Shown one piece after another: positions 1 through 7,838 of a stretch of 64,000 nucleotides of DNA. The notes beneath the pieces are model-generated. The model was not told where the DNA came from. It saw nothing but the letters and a program-made list of their open reading frames with translations, and did no database searches. Position numbers and translations under genes: made by a program. How positions within the stretch are numbered: the stretch's first letter is position 1; every line of letters starts with the position of its first letter. This stretch comes from Streptomyces akebiae. Lineage in GTDB: Bacteria > Actinomycetota > Actinomycetes > Streptomycetales > Streptomycetaceae. The stretch spans positions 8,246,001 through 8,310,000 of the forward strand of contig NZ_CP080647.1 in NCBI RefSeq assembly GCF_019599145.1. Reading direction: 5' to 3'.

Positions 1-1
1 G

Positions 2-325
2 TGCGTCGGCCGCGCGGTCACCATCCGGACGGCCTGGGAGTCGACCCGGCGTGGCGGCCGCACCACGGTCGTCGGCATCGGCGGCAGGGACCAGCAGGTC
101 ACCTTCAACGCGCTGGAGATCTTCCACTGGGGCCGCACCCTCGCCGGGTGCGTCTACGGCAACTCCGACCCGGCACGCGACGTGCCGGTCCTCGCGGACC
201 ATGTGCGCGCCGGCCGCCTGGACCTGTCCGCCCTGGTGACCGACCGCATCTCCCTGGACGACATCCCGGTGGCCTTCGACAACATGCGCGCCGGCAAGGG
301 CGGCAGAGCTCTGGTGACGTTCTGA
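2..325 (+). CDS. Zinc-type alcohol dehydrogenase / quinone reductase family, C-terminal part (5' truncated by window edge)
   Basis: The reading frame is open from base 2 to a TGA at 323-325 and gives 107 residues. It reads like the C-terminal half of a medium-chain dehydrogenase: a strand with TTVVGIGG in the nucleotide-binding fold, then the usual ending LVTDRISLDDIPVAFDNMRAG and GRALVTF. Such enzymes oxidise alcohols or reduce aldehydes with NAD(P). The catalytic zinc ligands lie upstream of the window, so the substrate cannot be judged. The family assignment rests on the C-terminal pattern only. Confidence 0.7.
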   Translation, partial: CVGRAVTIRTAWESTRRGGRTTVVGIGGRDQQVTFNALEIFHWGRTLAGCVYGNSDPARDVPVLADHVRAGRLDLSALVTDRISLDDIPVAFDNMRAGKGGRALVTF

Positions 326-348
326 TCCACCCGCGGGTGAGCGGGGCC

Positions 349-390
349 GGGCGCGGGGAACGGCGCGACCAGCCCCCACCCACCCGCGAC
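349..390 (+). repeat. Dispersed intergenic element, copy A
   Basis: The segment GCGCGGGGAACGGCGCGACC followed by a CCCCCACC run closely matches elements near 18111, 23516, 16369 (inverted) and 41042 (inverted). It follows the stop codon of the dehydrogenase. Confidence 0.6.
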
Positions 391-391
391 C

Positions 392-433
392 GAACGAACC
401 ACTCGCTCACCTGAACGAACCACCCCCTCACCT
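392..433 (+). repeat. 21-bp tandem duplication
   Basis: Two adjacent 21-bp units, 392-412 and 413-433, begin GAACGAACCAC and end CTCACCT. They differ at 2 positions. They lie between copy A of the dispersed element and the permease promoter region. Confidence 0.7.
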
Positions 434-461
434 GAACCCGTCCGTGCACGACCGTTGACCT

Positions 462-479
462 ACATACCGTCCGGTCAGT
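462..479 (+). promoter_or_regulatory. Candidate TetR-type operator (site 1)
   Basis: ACATACCGTCCGGTCAGT differs at 2 of 18 positions from the sequence at 16430-16447, which precedes the SDR gene. The core ACCGTCCGGT is an inverted repeat. It sits about 45 bp before the permease start codon and may be bound by the TetR protein encoded at 17403-17996. Confidence 0.5.
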
Positions 480-522
480 ACGTTCCCGGGCAACGTCCCC
501 GCACCCACTGGAGTGTGCTCGC

Positions 523-1848
523 ATGGACACCGCTCCCGTTTCCGCCCCCGTCACCACCTCCCGCCCCCAGAGCCACCGCAAGGTGGCCACCGCCGCGGCG
601 CTCGCCTCGGCGGTGGAGTGGTACGACTACTTCGTCTTCGGCATAGCCGCCGCCCTCGTCCTGGGCGACCTCTACTTCCCGGCCGGCAGCTCCTCCGCGG
701 GAGTCCTCGCCGCGTTCGCCACCTTCGCCGTCGGCTTCCTCGCCCGCCCCCTCGGCGGTGTCGTCGCCGGTCACCTCGGCGACAAACGGGGCCGCAAGCC
801 GATGCTCGTCCTGGCGCTCACCCTGATGGGCGTCGCCACCACCGGCATCGGCCTCCTCCCCACGTACCAGACGATCGGGATCGCCGCTCCGGTCCTGCTC
901 GTCCTCCTCCGTGTCGCCCAGGGGGTGGCCGTCGGCGCCCAGTGGGGCGGCGCGATGCTGCTGGCCACCGAGTACGCCCCCGAGGGCAAGCGCGGGGTGT
1001 ACGGCAGCTTCGTCCAACTCGGCGTTCCCATCGGTGTGGTGAGCGCCAACACGATGTTCCTCGTCGTCGGCGCGGCCACCAGCGACACGGCCTTCGCCGC
1101 ATGGGGCTGGCGGGTGCCCTTCCTGGTCGGCCTGTTCGTCCTCGGCCTCGCCTGGTACATCCACCGCCACGTCGAGGAGACCCCCGAATTCCGTGCGGCG
1201 GAGCGACAGCTGGCGGAGAAGGAGAAGGGCGAGAAGAGTTCTCCGCTCAGGACGATCCTGCGCGGTCATCTCGGCACGGTCTTCCTGGCCGGCGGCTCCT
1301 TCGCCGTGAACACCGCGACGTTCTACATCCTCATCACCGGTGTCCTCGACTACACCACCCGCGAACTCGACATGAAGCGCAGCGCCGTCCTCGCGGTCTC
1401 CCTGTGCGTCAGCCTCACCCAGCTGGTGCTGATCCCCGCCGCCGCGGCCCTCTCCGACCGCGTCGGCAGGATCCGGATCTATGCGTTCGGCGCGGCCGGC
1501 ATCGCCCTGTGGGCCGTCCCGCTGTTCCTGCTCATCGACACCGGCTCCCTGCTGTGGCTCGCCGTCGGCACGTTCGTCGCCAGCTGCTTCCTCAGCATCA
1601 TGTACGGGCCCCAGGCGGCCCTGTTCGCCGAGCTGTTCACCCCCGAGATGCGCTACACCGGCGCCTCCCTCGGCTACCAGATCGCGGCGGTGTTCGGCGG
1701 CGGCCTCGCCCCGTTCCTGATGGTCCTCCTGCTGGAGGCCACCGGCACGTCCATGGCGGTGTCGGCGTACATCATCGGGCTCTCGGTGATCGCCCTCGTC
1801 TCGATCAAGATCCTTGCGGGGAGGGCGACTTCACGAGCGGAGGGTTAG
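523..1848 (+). CDS. MHS-family major facilitator (metabolite:H+ symporter)
   Basis: A 441-residue integral membrane protein with about 12 hydrophobic segments. After a short polar N-terminus it reads VEWYDYFVFGIAAALVLG, typical of metabolite:H+ symporters such as ShiA, KgtP and ProP. The conserved loop GDKRGRK follows transmembrane segment 2, and a second diagnostic loop (DRVGRIRIY) lies mid-protein. The family imports organic acids, osmolytes or shikimate with protons; the substrate is not evident here. The ATG at 523 follows a GGAG at 511-514. A TetR-like operator (462-479) shared with fatty-acid type genes near 16.4 and 20.5 kb suggests carboxylate uptake linked to acyl-CoA catabolism, which is inference. 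Confidence 0.85.
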   Translation: MDTAPVSAPVTTSRPQSHRKVATAAALASAVEWYDYFVFGIAAALVLGDLYFPAGSSSAGVLAAFATFAVGFLARPLGGVVAGHLGDKRGRKPMLVLALTLMGVATTGIGLLPTYQTIGIAAPVLLVLLRVAQGVAVGAQWGGAMLLATEYAPEGKRGVYGSFVQLGVPIGVVSANTMFLVVGAATSDTAFAAWGWRVPFLVGLFVLGLAWYIHRHVEETPEFRAAERQLAEKEKGEKSSPLRTILRGHLGTVFLAGGSFAVNTATFYILITGVLDYTTRELDMKRSAVLAVSLCVSLTQLVLIPAAAALSDRVGRIRIYAFGAAGIALWAVPLFLLIDTGSLLWLAVGTFVASCFLSIMYGPQAALFAELFTPEMRYTGASLGYQIAAVFGGGLAPFLMVLLLEATGTSMAVSAYIIGLSVIALVSIKILAGRATSRAEG

Positions 1849-1852
1849 GCAC

Positions 1853-1883
<31 letters not shown>

Positions 1884-1976
1884 CGCGCGCCGACGGCCCG
1901 GTCCGCGGCTCCGGAATCCTCCGGGGCCGCGGGAACCGGGCCGTTCGTGGCTTGTCGGGCGCGGCTCCTCGCGGCC

Positions 1977-2615
1977 CTATCGGGGCGCGACCCGCTCATA
2001 CTGCTGCTCCAGTCCGTCCAGCAGTGCCCGCAACCCCACCTCGAACGCCCGCTCGTCGACCTTCTGCTGCTGCTCGGCCAGCAGGTGGGCCTGCCCGAGG
2101 TGGGGGTAGTCGTCGGGGTCGTAGGCGCTCTCGTCGTCCACGAACCCACCGGCGAACGACCCGATCGCGGACCCCATGATGAAGTACCGCATCAGCGCCC
2201 CGATGGACGTGGCCTGGGCCGCCGGCCACCCCGCCTCGACCATCGCCCCGAACACGACGTCGGCGACCCGCAGCCCCGCTGGCCGCCGACCGGGTCCCCG
2301 CGCGAGGATCGGCACGATGTTGGGGTGGTCGCGCAGCGCGGCCCGGTACGAGACGGCCCAGTCGTGCAGCGCGGTCCGCCAGTCCCGCCCGTCCCGGAAC
2401 ATCGACAGGTCGACCTGCGCGCTCACCGAGTCGGCGACCGCCTCCAGGATCTGGTCCATGGTGCGGAAGTGGTTGTAGAGGGAGGGTCCGCTCACCCCGA
2501 GTTCGGCGGCGAGCCGTCGCGTGGAGACCGCCGCCAGCCCCTCCGCGTCCACCAGTGCCCGCGCCGTCTCCACGATGCGGTCGGTGCTCAACAGGGGCTT
2601 GCGCGGTCGGGCCAT
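1977..2615 (-). CDS. TetR family transcriptional regulator
   Basis: A 212-residue protein with an N-terminal helix-turn-helix: VSTRRLAAELGVSGPSLYNHF at about residues 32-52. The C-terminal ligand domain resembles TetR_C regulators (GFVDDESAYDPDDYP). It is transcribed divergently from the acyl-CoA dehydrogenase at 2689, with only about 70 bp between the starts, so it most likely represses that gene in response to an acyl-CoA or similar ligand. The ATG at 2615 was chosen; an ATG three codons upstream (2624) is also possible and neither has a clear ribosome binding site. Confidence 0.85.
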   Translation of the reverse strand: MARPRKPLLSTDRIVETARALVDAEGLAAVSTRRLAAELGVSGPSLYNHFRTMDQILEAVADSVSAQVDLSMFRDGRDWRTALHDWAVSYRAALRDHPNIVPILARGPGRRPAGLRVADVVFGAMVEAGWPAAQATSIGALMRYFIMGSAIGSFAGGFVDDESAYDPDDYPHLGQAHLLAEQQQKVDERAFEVGLRALLDGLEQQYERVAPR

Positions 2616-2688
2616 GGCGCACATAGTAGGGCTGCAGCCTAAAACTAGCAGTGATAATTTAACGGGGAACGGACGAGAGGCGGGCCGC
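2616..2688. promoter_or_regulatory. Divergent promoter/operator region
   Basis: This is the short spacer between the TetR gene and the acyl-CoA dehydrogenase. It holds a perfect 10-bp palindrome GGCTGCAGCC and an unusually AT-rich stretch (CTAAAACTAGCAGTGATAAT) for this genome. This is where a shared promoter and operator would lie. The exact operator is not resolved. Confidence 0.4.
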
Positions 2689-3840
2689 GTGAACCTGGAG
2701 CTCAGCGAGGAACAGACCGCCGCGCGCCGGCTCGCGGCCGACTTCGTGGAGCGCGAGATCGCCCCGCACGTCATCGCATGGGACCGCGCCGAGAACGTCG
2801 ACCGGGCGATCGTGAAGAAGCTCGGCGAGGTCGGCTTCCTGGGGCTCACCGTCGACGAGGAGTACGGCGGCTCCGGCGGCGACCATGTCACGTACTGCCT
2901 GGTCACCGAGGAGCTGGGCCGCGGCGACTCCTCCGTGCGCGGCATCGTCTCCGTCTCCCTCGGCCTGGTCGCGAAGACGATCGCGGCCTGGGGCGACGAG
3001 GAGCAGAAACGCCGCTGGCTGCCGGGGCTCACGGCGGGGGAGTACGTCGGCTGCTTCGGTCTCACCGAACCCGGCACCGGCTCCGACGCGGGCAACCTCG
3101 CCACCCGGGCCGTCCGCGACGGCGACGACTACGTCATCAGCGGCACCAAGACCTTCATCACGAACGGCACCTGGGCCGACGTCGTCCTGCTCTTCGCCCG
3201 TTCCACCGACGCCCCCGGACACAAGGGCGTCTCCGCCTTCCTCGTCCCCACCGGCGCCCCGGGCCTGACCCGGCGCACCCTCCACGGCAAGCTCGGCCTG
3301 CGCGGCCAGGCCACCGCCGAGCTGGTCCTGGAGGACGTCCGCGTCCCCGCCTCCGCCCTGCTCGGCCCCGAGGGCAAGGGCTTCACCGTCGCCATGTCCG
3401 CGCTCGCCAAGGGCCGGATGTCGGTCGCCGCCGGCTGTGTCGGCATAGCCCAGGCCGCGCTCGACGCGGCGGTCCGATACGCGGGCGAGCGCGAGCAGTT
3501 CGGCAGGTCCATCGCCCACCATCAGCTCGTCCAGGAACTCCTCAGTGACATCGCGGTGGACGTCGACGCGGCCCGGCTGCTGACCTGGCGCGTCGCCGAT
3601 CTCGTCGACCGGGGACAGCCCTTCGCCACCGAGGCGAGCAAGGCCAAGCTGTTCGCCTCCGAGGCCGCCGTCCGCGCCGCGAACAACGCTCTCCAGGTCT
3701 TCGGCGGTTACGGCTACATCGACGAGTACCCGGCCGGAAAGCTCCTGCGCGACGCCCGGGTGATGACCCTCTACGAGGGCACCAGTCAGATACAGAAGCT
3801 GCTCATCGGGCGGGCGCTGACGGGCGTTTCGGCCTTCTGA
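2689..3840 (+). CDS. Acyl-CoA dehydrogenase
   Basis: A 383-residue flavoenzyme that introduces a 2,3-double bond into acyl-CoA. The FAD-binding signature GLTEPGTGSDAGNLATR and the C-terminal signature QVFGGYGYIDEYPAGKLLRD are present. The catalytic glutamate is in YEGTSQ (about E363), at the position used by short- and medium-chain enzymes. GTG at 2689 follows a GAGAGG-like site and gives the usual ACAD N-terminus LELSEEQTAARRLAADF. The divergent TetR gene is its probable regulator. Chain-length specificity cannot be told from sequence; SCAD/BCAD-like is the best guess. Confidence 0.9.
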   Translation: MNLELSEEQTAARRLAADFVEREIAPHVIAWDRAENVDRAIVKKLGEVGFLGLTVDEEYGGSGGDHVTYCLVTEELGRGDSSVRGIVSVSLGLVAKTIAAWGDEEQKRRWLPGLTAGEYVGCFGLTEPGTGSDAGNLATRAVRDGDDYVISGTKTFITNGTWADVVLLFARSTDAPGHKGVSAFLVPTGAPGLTRRTLHGKLGLRGQATAELVLEDVRVPASALLGPEGKGFTVAMSALAKGRMSVAAGCVGIAQAALDAAVRYAGEREQFGRSIAHHQLVQELLSDIAVDVDAARLLTWRVADLVDRGQPFATEASKAKLFASEAAVRAANNALQVFGGYGYIDEYPAGKLLRDARVMTLYEGTSQIQKLLIGRALTGVSAF

Positions 3841-3906
3841 GCCCCGGTCCGTACGCGAGTTCGGGCGCCTGTGGGCTGAGTACGCGAGGGCCGGCGACTG
3901 AGTATC

Positions 3907-3938
3907 CCGACGGATGTGGTTCGGGCCACATCCGTCGG
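3907..3938 (+). promoter_or_regulatory. Perfect 13-bp hairpin just before a start codon
   Basis: Arms 3907-3919 (CCGACGGATGTGG) and 3926-3938 are exact reverse complements around a 6-nt TTCGGG loop. The hairpin ends 11 nt before the ATG at 3950 and leaves no room for an ordinary Shine-Dalgarno. It could terminate the upstream acyl-CoA dehydrogenase transcript or control translation of the downstream gene. Confidence 0.6.
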
Positions 3939-3949
3939 ACCATGTCCCC

Positions 3950-4237
3950 ATGAGTGAGACACCGGTCAAGCAGCAGAACACGGCGGCCTTCTACGGCCAG
4001 GCCGTCGCCTCCTTCGGCGTCGCCATGGCGGCCACCACCGTCGGCATCTACCACCTCGACGCCGACACCTGGGTCCGCGCCTTCCTGGCCATCGCGGTCC
4101 TCTACCTCGTGACCTCGTCCTTCACCCTGGCCAAGGTGATCCGCGACCGGCAGGAGGCCGGGCGGATCGTCAGCAGGGTCGACCAGGCCCGGCTGGAGAA
4201 GCTCCTCGCCGAGCACGACCCCTTCGAGAAGCTCTGA
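3950..4237 (+). CDS. YiaA/YiaB family small inner membrane protein
   Basis: A 95-residue protein with two hydrophobic segments: GQAVASFGVAMAATTVGIYHL and WVRAFLAIAVLYLVTSSFTLAKVIRD. Then comes a charged C-terminal helix (ARLEKLLAEHDPFEKL). The TM-loop-TM layout and the FTLAKVIRD motif match the YiaA/B domain. Function is unknown in the family. ATG at 3950 was preferred to the upstream ATG at 3914, which lies inside the perfect hairpin. It follows the acyl-CoA dehydrogenase by about 110 bp on the same strand, but the hairpin between them argues for separate expression. Confidence 0.75.
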   Translation: MSETPVKQQNTAAFYGQAVASFGVAMAATTVGIYHLDADTWVRAFLAIAVLYLVTSSFTLAKVIRDRQEAGRIVSRVDQARLEKLLAEHDPFEKL

Positions 4238-4298
4238 GGCCGGCGCGCGACCCCGGCGCGCGCCCGGCTTCCCTACGCCACAGCCCTGAGCGGGGCTT

Positions 4299-4314
4299 CT
4301 AAGCGCCCGCTCAC
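4299..4314 (+). promoter_or_regulatory. Candidate TetR operator upstream of TetR gene at 4362
   Basis: CTAAGCGCCCGCTCAC shares the half site CTAAGC-N4-GCT with the perfect palindrome CTAAGCGACTGCTTAG at 7144-7159, upstream of the maoC-type gene. One regulator, probably the TetR protein at 4362, could bind both. Confidence 0.45.
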
Positions 4315-4361
4315 CTTCGGCGGTATGGTGGTGCCGAGCCATCGGAAGGGGCGAACGAGCG

Positions 4362-4988
4362 ATGAGTACGGCGGAGGACACGGCGGGCGGCGAGCCGCAG
4401 CCGTGGGGCGAGGTCAACCCGGACGCGGCCCGGCGGCTGCTGGTGGCCGCCGTGGAGGCCTTCGCCGAGCGCGGCTATCACGCGACGACGACCCGGGACA
4501 TCGCGGGGCGCGCGGGGATGAGCCCCGCCGCGCTGTACATCCACTACAAGACCAAGGAAGAGCTGCTCCACCGGATCAGCCGCATCGGCCACGAGAAGGC
4601 CCTCGACGTACTGCGTACGGCGGCCCGGTCCGAGGGCGGCCCGGCCGACCGGCTCGCCGAGGCTGTGCGCTCCTTCGTCCGCTGGCACGCGGGGCAGCAC
4701 ACCGTGGCCCGTGTCGTGCAGTACGAACTCGACGCCCTCGGGCCCGAGGCCCGCGCCGAGATCGTCACCCTGCGCCGCGAGAACGACGCGGCCGTGCGCG
4801 GCATCATCGAGGACGGCGTCGCCTCGGGCGACTTCGACGTCCCCGACGTCCGCGGCACGACGATCGCCATCCTCTCCCTCTGCATCGACGTGGCCCGCTG
4901 GTTCAACGTCAACGGCTCCCGCACCCCGGACGAGGTCGGCGCGCTGTACGCGGACCTCGTCCTGCGCATGGTGGGCGCGAAGAAGTGA
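4362..4988 (+). CDS. TetR family transcriptional regulator
   Basis: A 208-residue protein. The DNA-binding helix-turn-helix is at about residues 42-66 ([21 protein letters not shown]), followed by [15 protein letters not shown]. The ligand-binding half resembles regulators of acyl-CoA and steroid catabolism ([25 protein letters not shown]). ATG 4362 follows GGAAGGGG at 4343-4350. An imperfect CTAAGC inverted repeat 50 bp upstream resembles a perfect one before the maoC gene at 7118, so I infer that this protein represses itself and maoC. Confidence 0.85.
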   Translation: MSTAEDTAGGEPQPWGEVNPDAARRLLVAAVEAFAERGYHATTTRDIAGRAGMSPAALYIHYKTKEELLHRISRIGHEKALDVLRTAARSEGGPADRLAEAVRSFVRWHAGQHTVARVVQYELDALGPEARAEIVTLRRENDAAVRGIIEDGVASGDFDVPDVRGTTIAILSLCIDVARWFNVNGSRTPDEVGALYADLVLRMVGAKK

Positions 4989-5088
4989 ACCTCGGCGATC
5001 GGGCCGGCCTTCGCAACATTCGAGGATTCGGGCCGGTCCGCTGATTCCTCCTCCGAGGGTCTTGGCGCATTGTCGCTGGTGCGGGGAG

Positions 5089-5145
5089 CGAATGTTTCGG
5101 GATCGGTGCCGAAGCATTGACAGTTGGCAGGGGCAGGCCAACACT
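5089..5145 (+). promoter_or_regulatory. Xylanase promoter with overlapping inverted repeat
   Basis: TTGACA at 5117-5122 and AACACT at 5140-5145, 17 bp apart, make a good housekeeping promoter. An imperfect inverted repeat, AATGTTTCGG (5091-5100) and CCGAAGCATT (5109-5118), overlaps the -35. A further inverted copy, AACATTCG, is at 5015-5022. The arrangement suits substrate-controlled repression. Confidence 0.55.
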
Positions 5146-5193
5146 CCCGGGGTGACAGGGCGAACCCCCCAAGCCCGAGGAGGACGCGCGCGT

Positions 5194-5898
5194 ATGAGCG
5201 ACGCACCCGCACCCACCCCCGCACCCATCCCGCCCCCCAGTCGCAGGCTCTTCATGAGCGGTGTCTGCGCGACCGCGATGGCCGCCGCGACCACGCTGGC
5301 CCTGCCCGGCACGGCCCGCGCGGACACGGTGATCACCAGCAACCGGACCGGCACCGACAACGGCTTCTACTACTCGTTCTGGACCGACGCCCCGGGCACG
5401 GTCTCGATGACCCTGGCCGCCGGCGGCACCTACCGGACCTCCTGGAGGAACACCGGAAACTTCGTCGCCGGCAAGGGCTGGAGCAACGGCTCCCGCAGGA
5501 CCGTGACCTACTCGGGCACGTTCAGTCCGTCCGGCAACGCCTATCTGACCCTCTACGGCTGGACGGCCAGTCCGCTCATCGAGTACTACATCGTCGACAA
5601 CTGGGGCACCTACCGGCCCACGGGAACGTACAAGGGCACGGTCGCCAGCGACGGCGGCACGTACGACATCTACAGGACCACCCGGTACAACGCCCCCTCC
5701 GTCGAGGGCACCCGCACCTTCGACCAGTACTGGAGCGTGCGTCAGTCGAAGCGGACGGGCGGAAACATCACCACCGGCAACCACTTCGACGCCTGGGCCC
5801 GCGCGGGGATGCCCCTCGGCAGCTTCCGGTACTACATGATCATGGCCACCGAGGGGTACCAGAGCAGCGGCAGCTCCAGTATCACGGTGTCCCCGTGA
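5194..5898 (+). CDS. Secreted GH11 endo-1,4-beta-xylanase
   Basis: A 234-residue precursor. A twin-arginine signal ([28 protein letters not shown]) is followed by a complete GH11 jelly-roll domain that cleaves internal beta-1,4 bonds in xylan. The nucleophile glutamate is in [15 protein letters not shown] (E130) and the acid/base glutamate in [10 protein letters not shown] (E220); both are intact. The family hallmark [22 protein letters not shown] is present. There is no carbohydrate-binding module. ATG 5194 follows GAGGAGG at 5177-5183. The stop codon overlaps the next gene's GTG (GTGA), so the esterase gene is translationally coupled. Confidence 0.93.
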   Translation: MSDAPAPTPAPIPPPSRRLFMSGVCATAMAAATTLALPGTARADTVITSNRTGTDNGFYYSFWTDAPGTVSMTLAAGGTYRTSWRNTGNFVAGKGWSNGSRRTVTYSGTFSPSGNAYLTLYGWTASPLIEYYIVDNWGTYRPTGTYKGTVASDGGTYDIYRTTRYNAPSVEGTRTFDQYWSVRQSKRTGGNITTGNHFDAWARAGMPLGSFRYYMIMATEGYQSSGSSSITVSP

Positions 5899-6608
5899 AC
5901 ACCGGGCCGCGCCGCTCGCCGCGTCGCTCGGTCAGACGGCTGGCCGTCGTCGCGACGGTCTTGGCGAGCGTCGTCCCCCTGACGTGCACCGCCGCCACCG
6001 CCGCCACCGCCGCACCGGAGCGGGCCGCCGCCTGCACCGGCTATGTCGGGCTCACGTTCGACGACGGTCCGTCCGGCAGTACGTCGGCCCTGCTGAACGC
6101 GCTCCGGCAGAACGGACTGCGGGCCACCATGTTCAACCAGGGGCAGTACGCCGCCGCCAACCCCGCCCTGGTCCGGGCACAGGTCGCCGCCGGCATGTGG
6201 GTGGCCAACCACAGCTACACCCACCCGCACCTCACGCAACTGAGCCAGGCGCAGATCGACTCGGAGATCTCCCGCACCCAGCAGGCGGTCGCGGGCGCGG
6301 GCGGCGGCACTCCGAAGCTGTTCCGGCCGCCGTACGGCGAGACGAACGCGACGGTGAGATCGGTGGCGGCCAGGTACGGCCTGACCGAGATCCTCTGGAA
6401 CGTCGACTCGCAGGACTGGAACGGCGCGAGTACCGACGCGATCGTGCAGGCCGCGGCCCGGCTCACGAACGGCCAGGTCATCCTCATGCACGACTGGTCC
6501 GCGAACGCGCGCGCGGCGCTGCCGCGCATCGCGCAGCAACTGTCCGGCCGCGGCCTGTGCGCGGGGATGATCTCGCCGCAGACCGGCCGCGCCGTGGCGC
6601 CCGGGTAG
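5895..6608 (+). CDS. Secreted CE4 polysaccharide deacetylase, probable acetylxylan esterase
   Basis: A 237-residue precursor with an arginine-rich signal peptide ending near [12 protein letters not shown]. All five CE4 motifs are visible: TFDDGP (catalytic base and metal Asp), NHSYTHPHL (metal His), RPPYGE, DSQDW and ILMHD. The enzyme removes O- or N-acetyl groups from polysaccharide. GTG at 5895 overlaps the xylanase TGA. Pairing with GH11 recalls the S. lividans xlnB-axeA arrangement, so acetylxylan is the likely substrate; chitin or peptidoglycan deacetylation is possible. Confidence 0.88.
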   Translation: MNTGPRRSPRRSVRRLAVVATVLASVVPLTCTAATAATAAPERAAACTGYVGLTFDDGPSGSTSALLNALRQNGLRATMFNQGQYAAANPALVRAQVAAGMWVANHSYTHPHLTQLSQAQIDSEISRTQQAVAGAGGGTPKLFRPPYGETNATVRSVAARYGLTEILWNVDSQDWNGASTDAIVQAAARLTNGQVILMHDWSANARAALPRIAQQLSGRGLCAGMISPQTGRAVAPG

Positions 6609-6618
6609 GGCTCCGCTC

Positions 6619-6648
6619 GTGGCGCGGCGGTCGCGAACGCCGCGCCAC
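6619..6648. terminator. Bidirectional hairpin between convergent genes
   Basis: An 11-bp perfect stem (6619-6629 and 6638-6648, arm GTGGCGCGGCG) with an 8-nt loop lies between the deacetylase stop and the maoC stop. Confidence 0.6.
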
Positions 6649-6656
6649 CGGCGAGC

Positions 6657-7118
6657 TCAGAAGTAGTACCGGGACACCGACTCGGCCACGCACACCGGCT
6701 TCTCGCCGCCCTCGCGTTCCACGACGACCGCGGCCGTCACCTGGACGCCCCCGCCGACCTCCGTGACGTCCTGGAGGGTCGCGGTGGCACGCAACCGGGA
6801 ACCGACCGGGACCGGCGCCGGGAAGCGGACCTTGTTGGTGCCGTAGTTCACGCCCATGGTGACGTTGTCGACCTTGAGGATCTGCGGAACGAGCAACGGC
6901 AGCAGGGACAGGGTCAGATAGCCGTGGGCGATGGTCGTCCCGAAGGGCCCGGCCGCCGCCTTCTCCGGGTCCACGTGGATCCACTGGTGGTCACCGGTGG
7001 CCTCGGCGAAGAGGTCGATCCGCTTCTGGTCGACCTCCAGCCAGTCGCTGTGCCCCAGCGACTCACCCACCGCCGCCTTCAGCTCCTCGGCGGACGTGAA
7101 GATCCTCGGCTCTGCCAT
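6657..7118 (-). CDS. MaoC-family (R)-specific enoyl-CoA hydratase
   Basis: A 153-residue single hot-dog domain protein. The hydratase-2 motif FAEATGDHQWIHVDPEKAAAGPFG contains the catalytic Asp/His pair and is followed by the dimer helix IAHGYLTLSLLPLL. It hydrates trans-2-enoyl-CoA to (R)-3-hydroxyacyl-CoA. The perfect palindrome at 7144-7159 lies just upstream of its ATG at 7118 and resembles a site in front of the TetR gene at 4362, suggesting joint repression. It is divergent from soxR with about 107 bp between starts. Confidence 0.88.
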   Translation of the reverse strand: MAEPRIFTSAEELKAAVGESLGHSDWLEVDQKRIDLFAEATGDHQWIHVDPEKAAAGPFGTTIAHGYLTLSLLPLLVPQILKVDNVTMGVNYGTNKVRFPAPVPVGSRLRATATLQDVTEVGGGVQVTAAVVVEREGGEKPVCVAESVSRYYF

Positions 7119-7143
7119 GTCTCGGCCTCCCTGATCCTGATGT

Positions 7144-7159
7144 CTAAGCGACTGCTTAG
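7144..7159. promoter_or_regulatory. Perfect palindromic operator CTAAGC-GACT-GCTTAG
   Basis: Six-bp perfect arms are separated by 4 bp, 26 bp upstream of the maoC ATG. The same half-site geometry occurs at 4299-4314. It is typical of a TetR-dimer site. Confidence 0.6.
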
Positions 7160-7225
7160 CATGGTCGGCCGTGCGATCCCTGTCAACGGACCGTGCCCCT
7201 GTCGGGTGTGGGTAGGCTCGGAGGG

Positions 7226-7711
7226 GTGCCCCAGATCCCTGAGAAGATCCACGAGTTGACCGTCGGCCAGCTGTCGGCCCGTAGCGGTGCCGCCGTCTCC
7301 GCGCTGCACTTCTACGAGTCCAAAGGGCTGATCAGCAGCCGCCGCACCACGGGAAACCAGCGCCGTTACAGCCGGGACGCCCTGCGGCGGGTGGCCTTCG
7401 TCCGGGCCGCGCAGCGCGTCGGCATCCCGCTCGCCACGATCCGCGAGGCGCTCGCCGAACTGCCCGAGGAGCGGACGCCGACCCGCGAGGACTGGGCCCA
7501 CCTCTCCGAGGCCTGGCGGTCCGAGCTGGACGAACGGATCAAGCAGCTGAACCGGCTGCGGGACCATCTCACCGACTGCATCGGCTGCGGCTGTCTGTCC
7601 ATGGACACCTGTGTGCTCTCCAACCCCGACGACATCTTCGGCGAACGGCAGAGCGGCTCCCGCCTCCTGGTCGAGCGCCGCAGGTCCGAACAGCGGGAAC
7701 CCGGGAGCTGA
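7226..7711 (+). CDS. soxR: Redox-sensing MerR-family regulator SoxR
   Basis: A 161-residue protein. The MerR helix-turn-helix reads [26 protein letters not shown], then a dimerisation helix. The SoxR-specific iron-sulfur motif [12 protein letters not shown] supplies the four cysteines (C118, C121, C123, C129) of the [2Fe-2S] cluster. In streptomycetes SoxR senses redox-active antibiotics such as actinorhodin or phenazines and activates export and detoxification genes. I chose GTG 7226 (GGAGGG just before) because [16 protein letters not shown] is the usual start; GTG/ATG codons further upstream add non-conserved residues. No SoxR target box was seen nearby. Confidence 0.95.
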   Translation: MPQIPEKIHELTVGQLSARSGAAVSALHFYESKGLISSRRTTGNQRRYSRDALRRVAFVRAAQRVGIPLATIREALAELPEERTPTREDWAHLSEAWRSELDERIKQLNRLRDHLTDCIGCGCLSMDTCVLSNPDDIFGERQSGSRLLVERRRSEQREPGS

Positions 7712-7796
7712 CGCGGCAGCTCCCGGGCCCCGGACCCCACGAGTCCCCCGGAGATCCCGTGGGGGGCCCATGTCACCCGGCCTCGGCCCGCGTTTC

Positions 7797-7821
7797 GACC
7801 GGGTCCCCTCCGGACCCGGTC
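7797..7821. terminator. Hairpin between soxR and the convergent RNA ligase gene
   Basis: GACCGGGTCC (7797-7806) and its exact complement at 7812-7821 surround a 5-nt loop, directly before the stop of the RNA ligase gene. Confidence 0.6.
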
Positions 7822-7838
7822 TCACCCGCCCCGGGCCT

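Noticed and set aside
7744..7838. Separate small gene between soxR and the RNA ligase
   Set aside because: Frames here are shadows or run into opposite genes; the segment is explained by a terminator hairpin.
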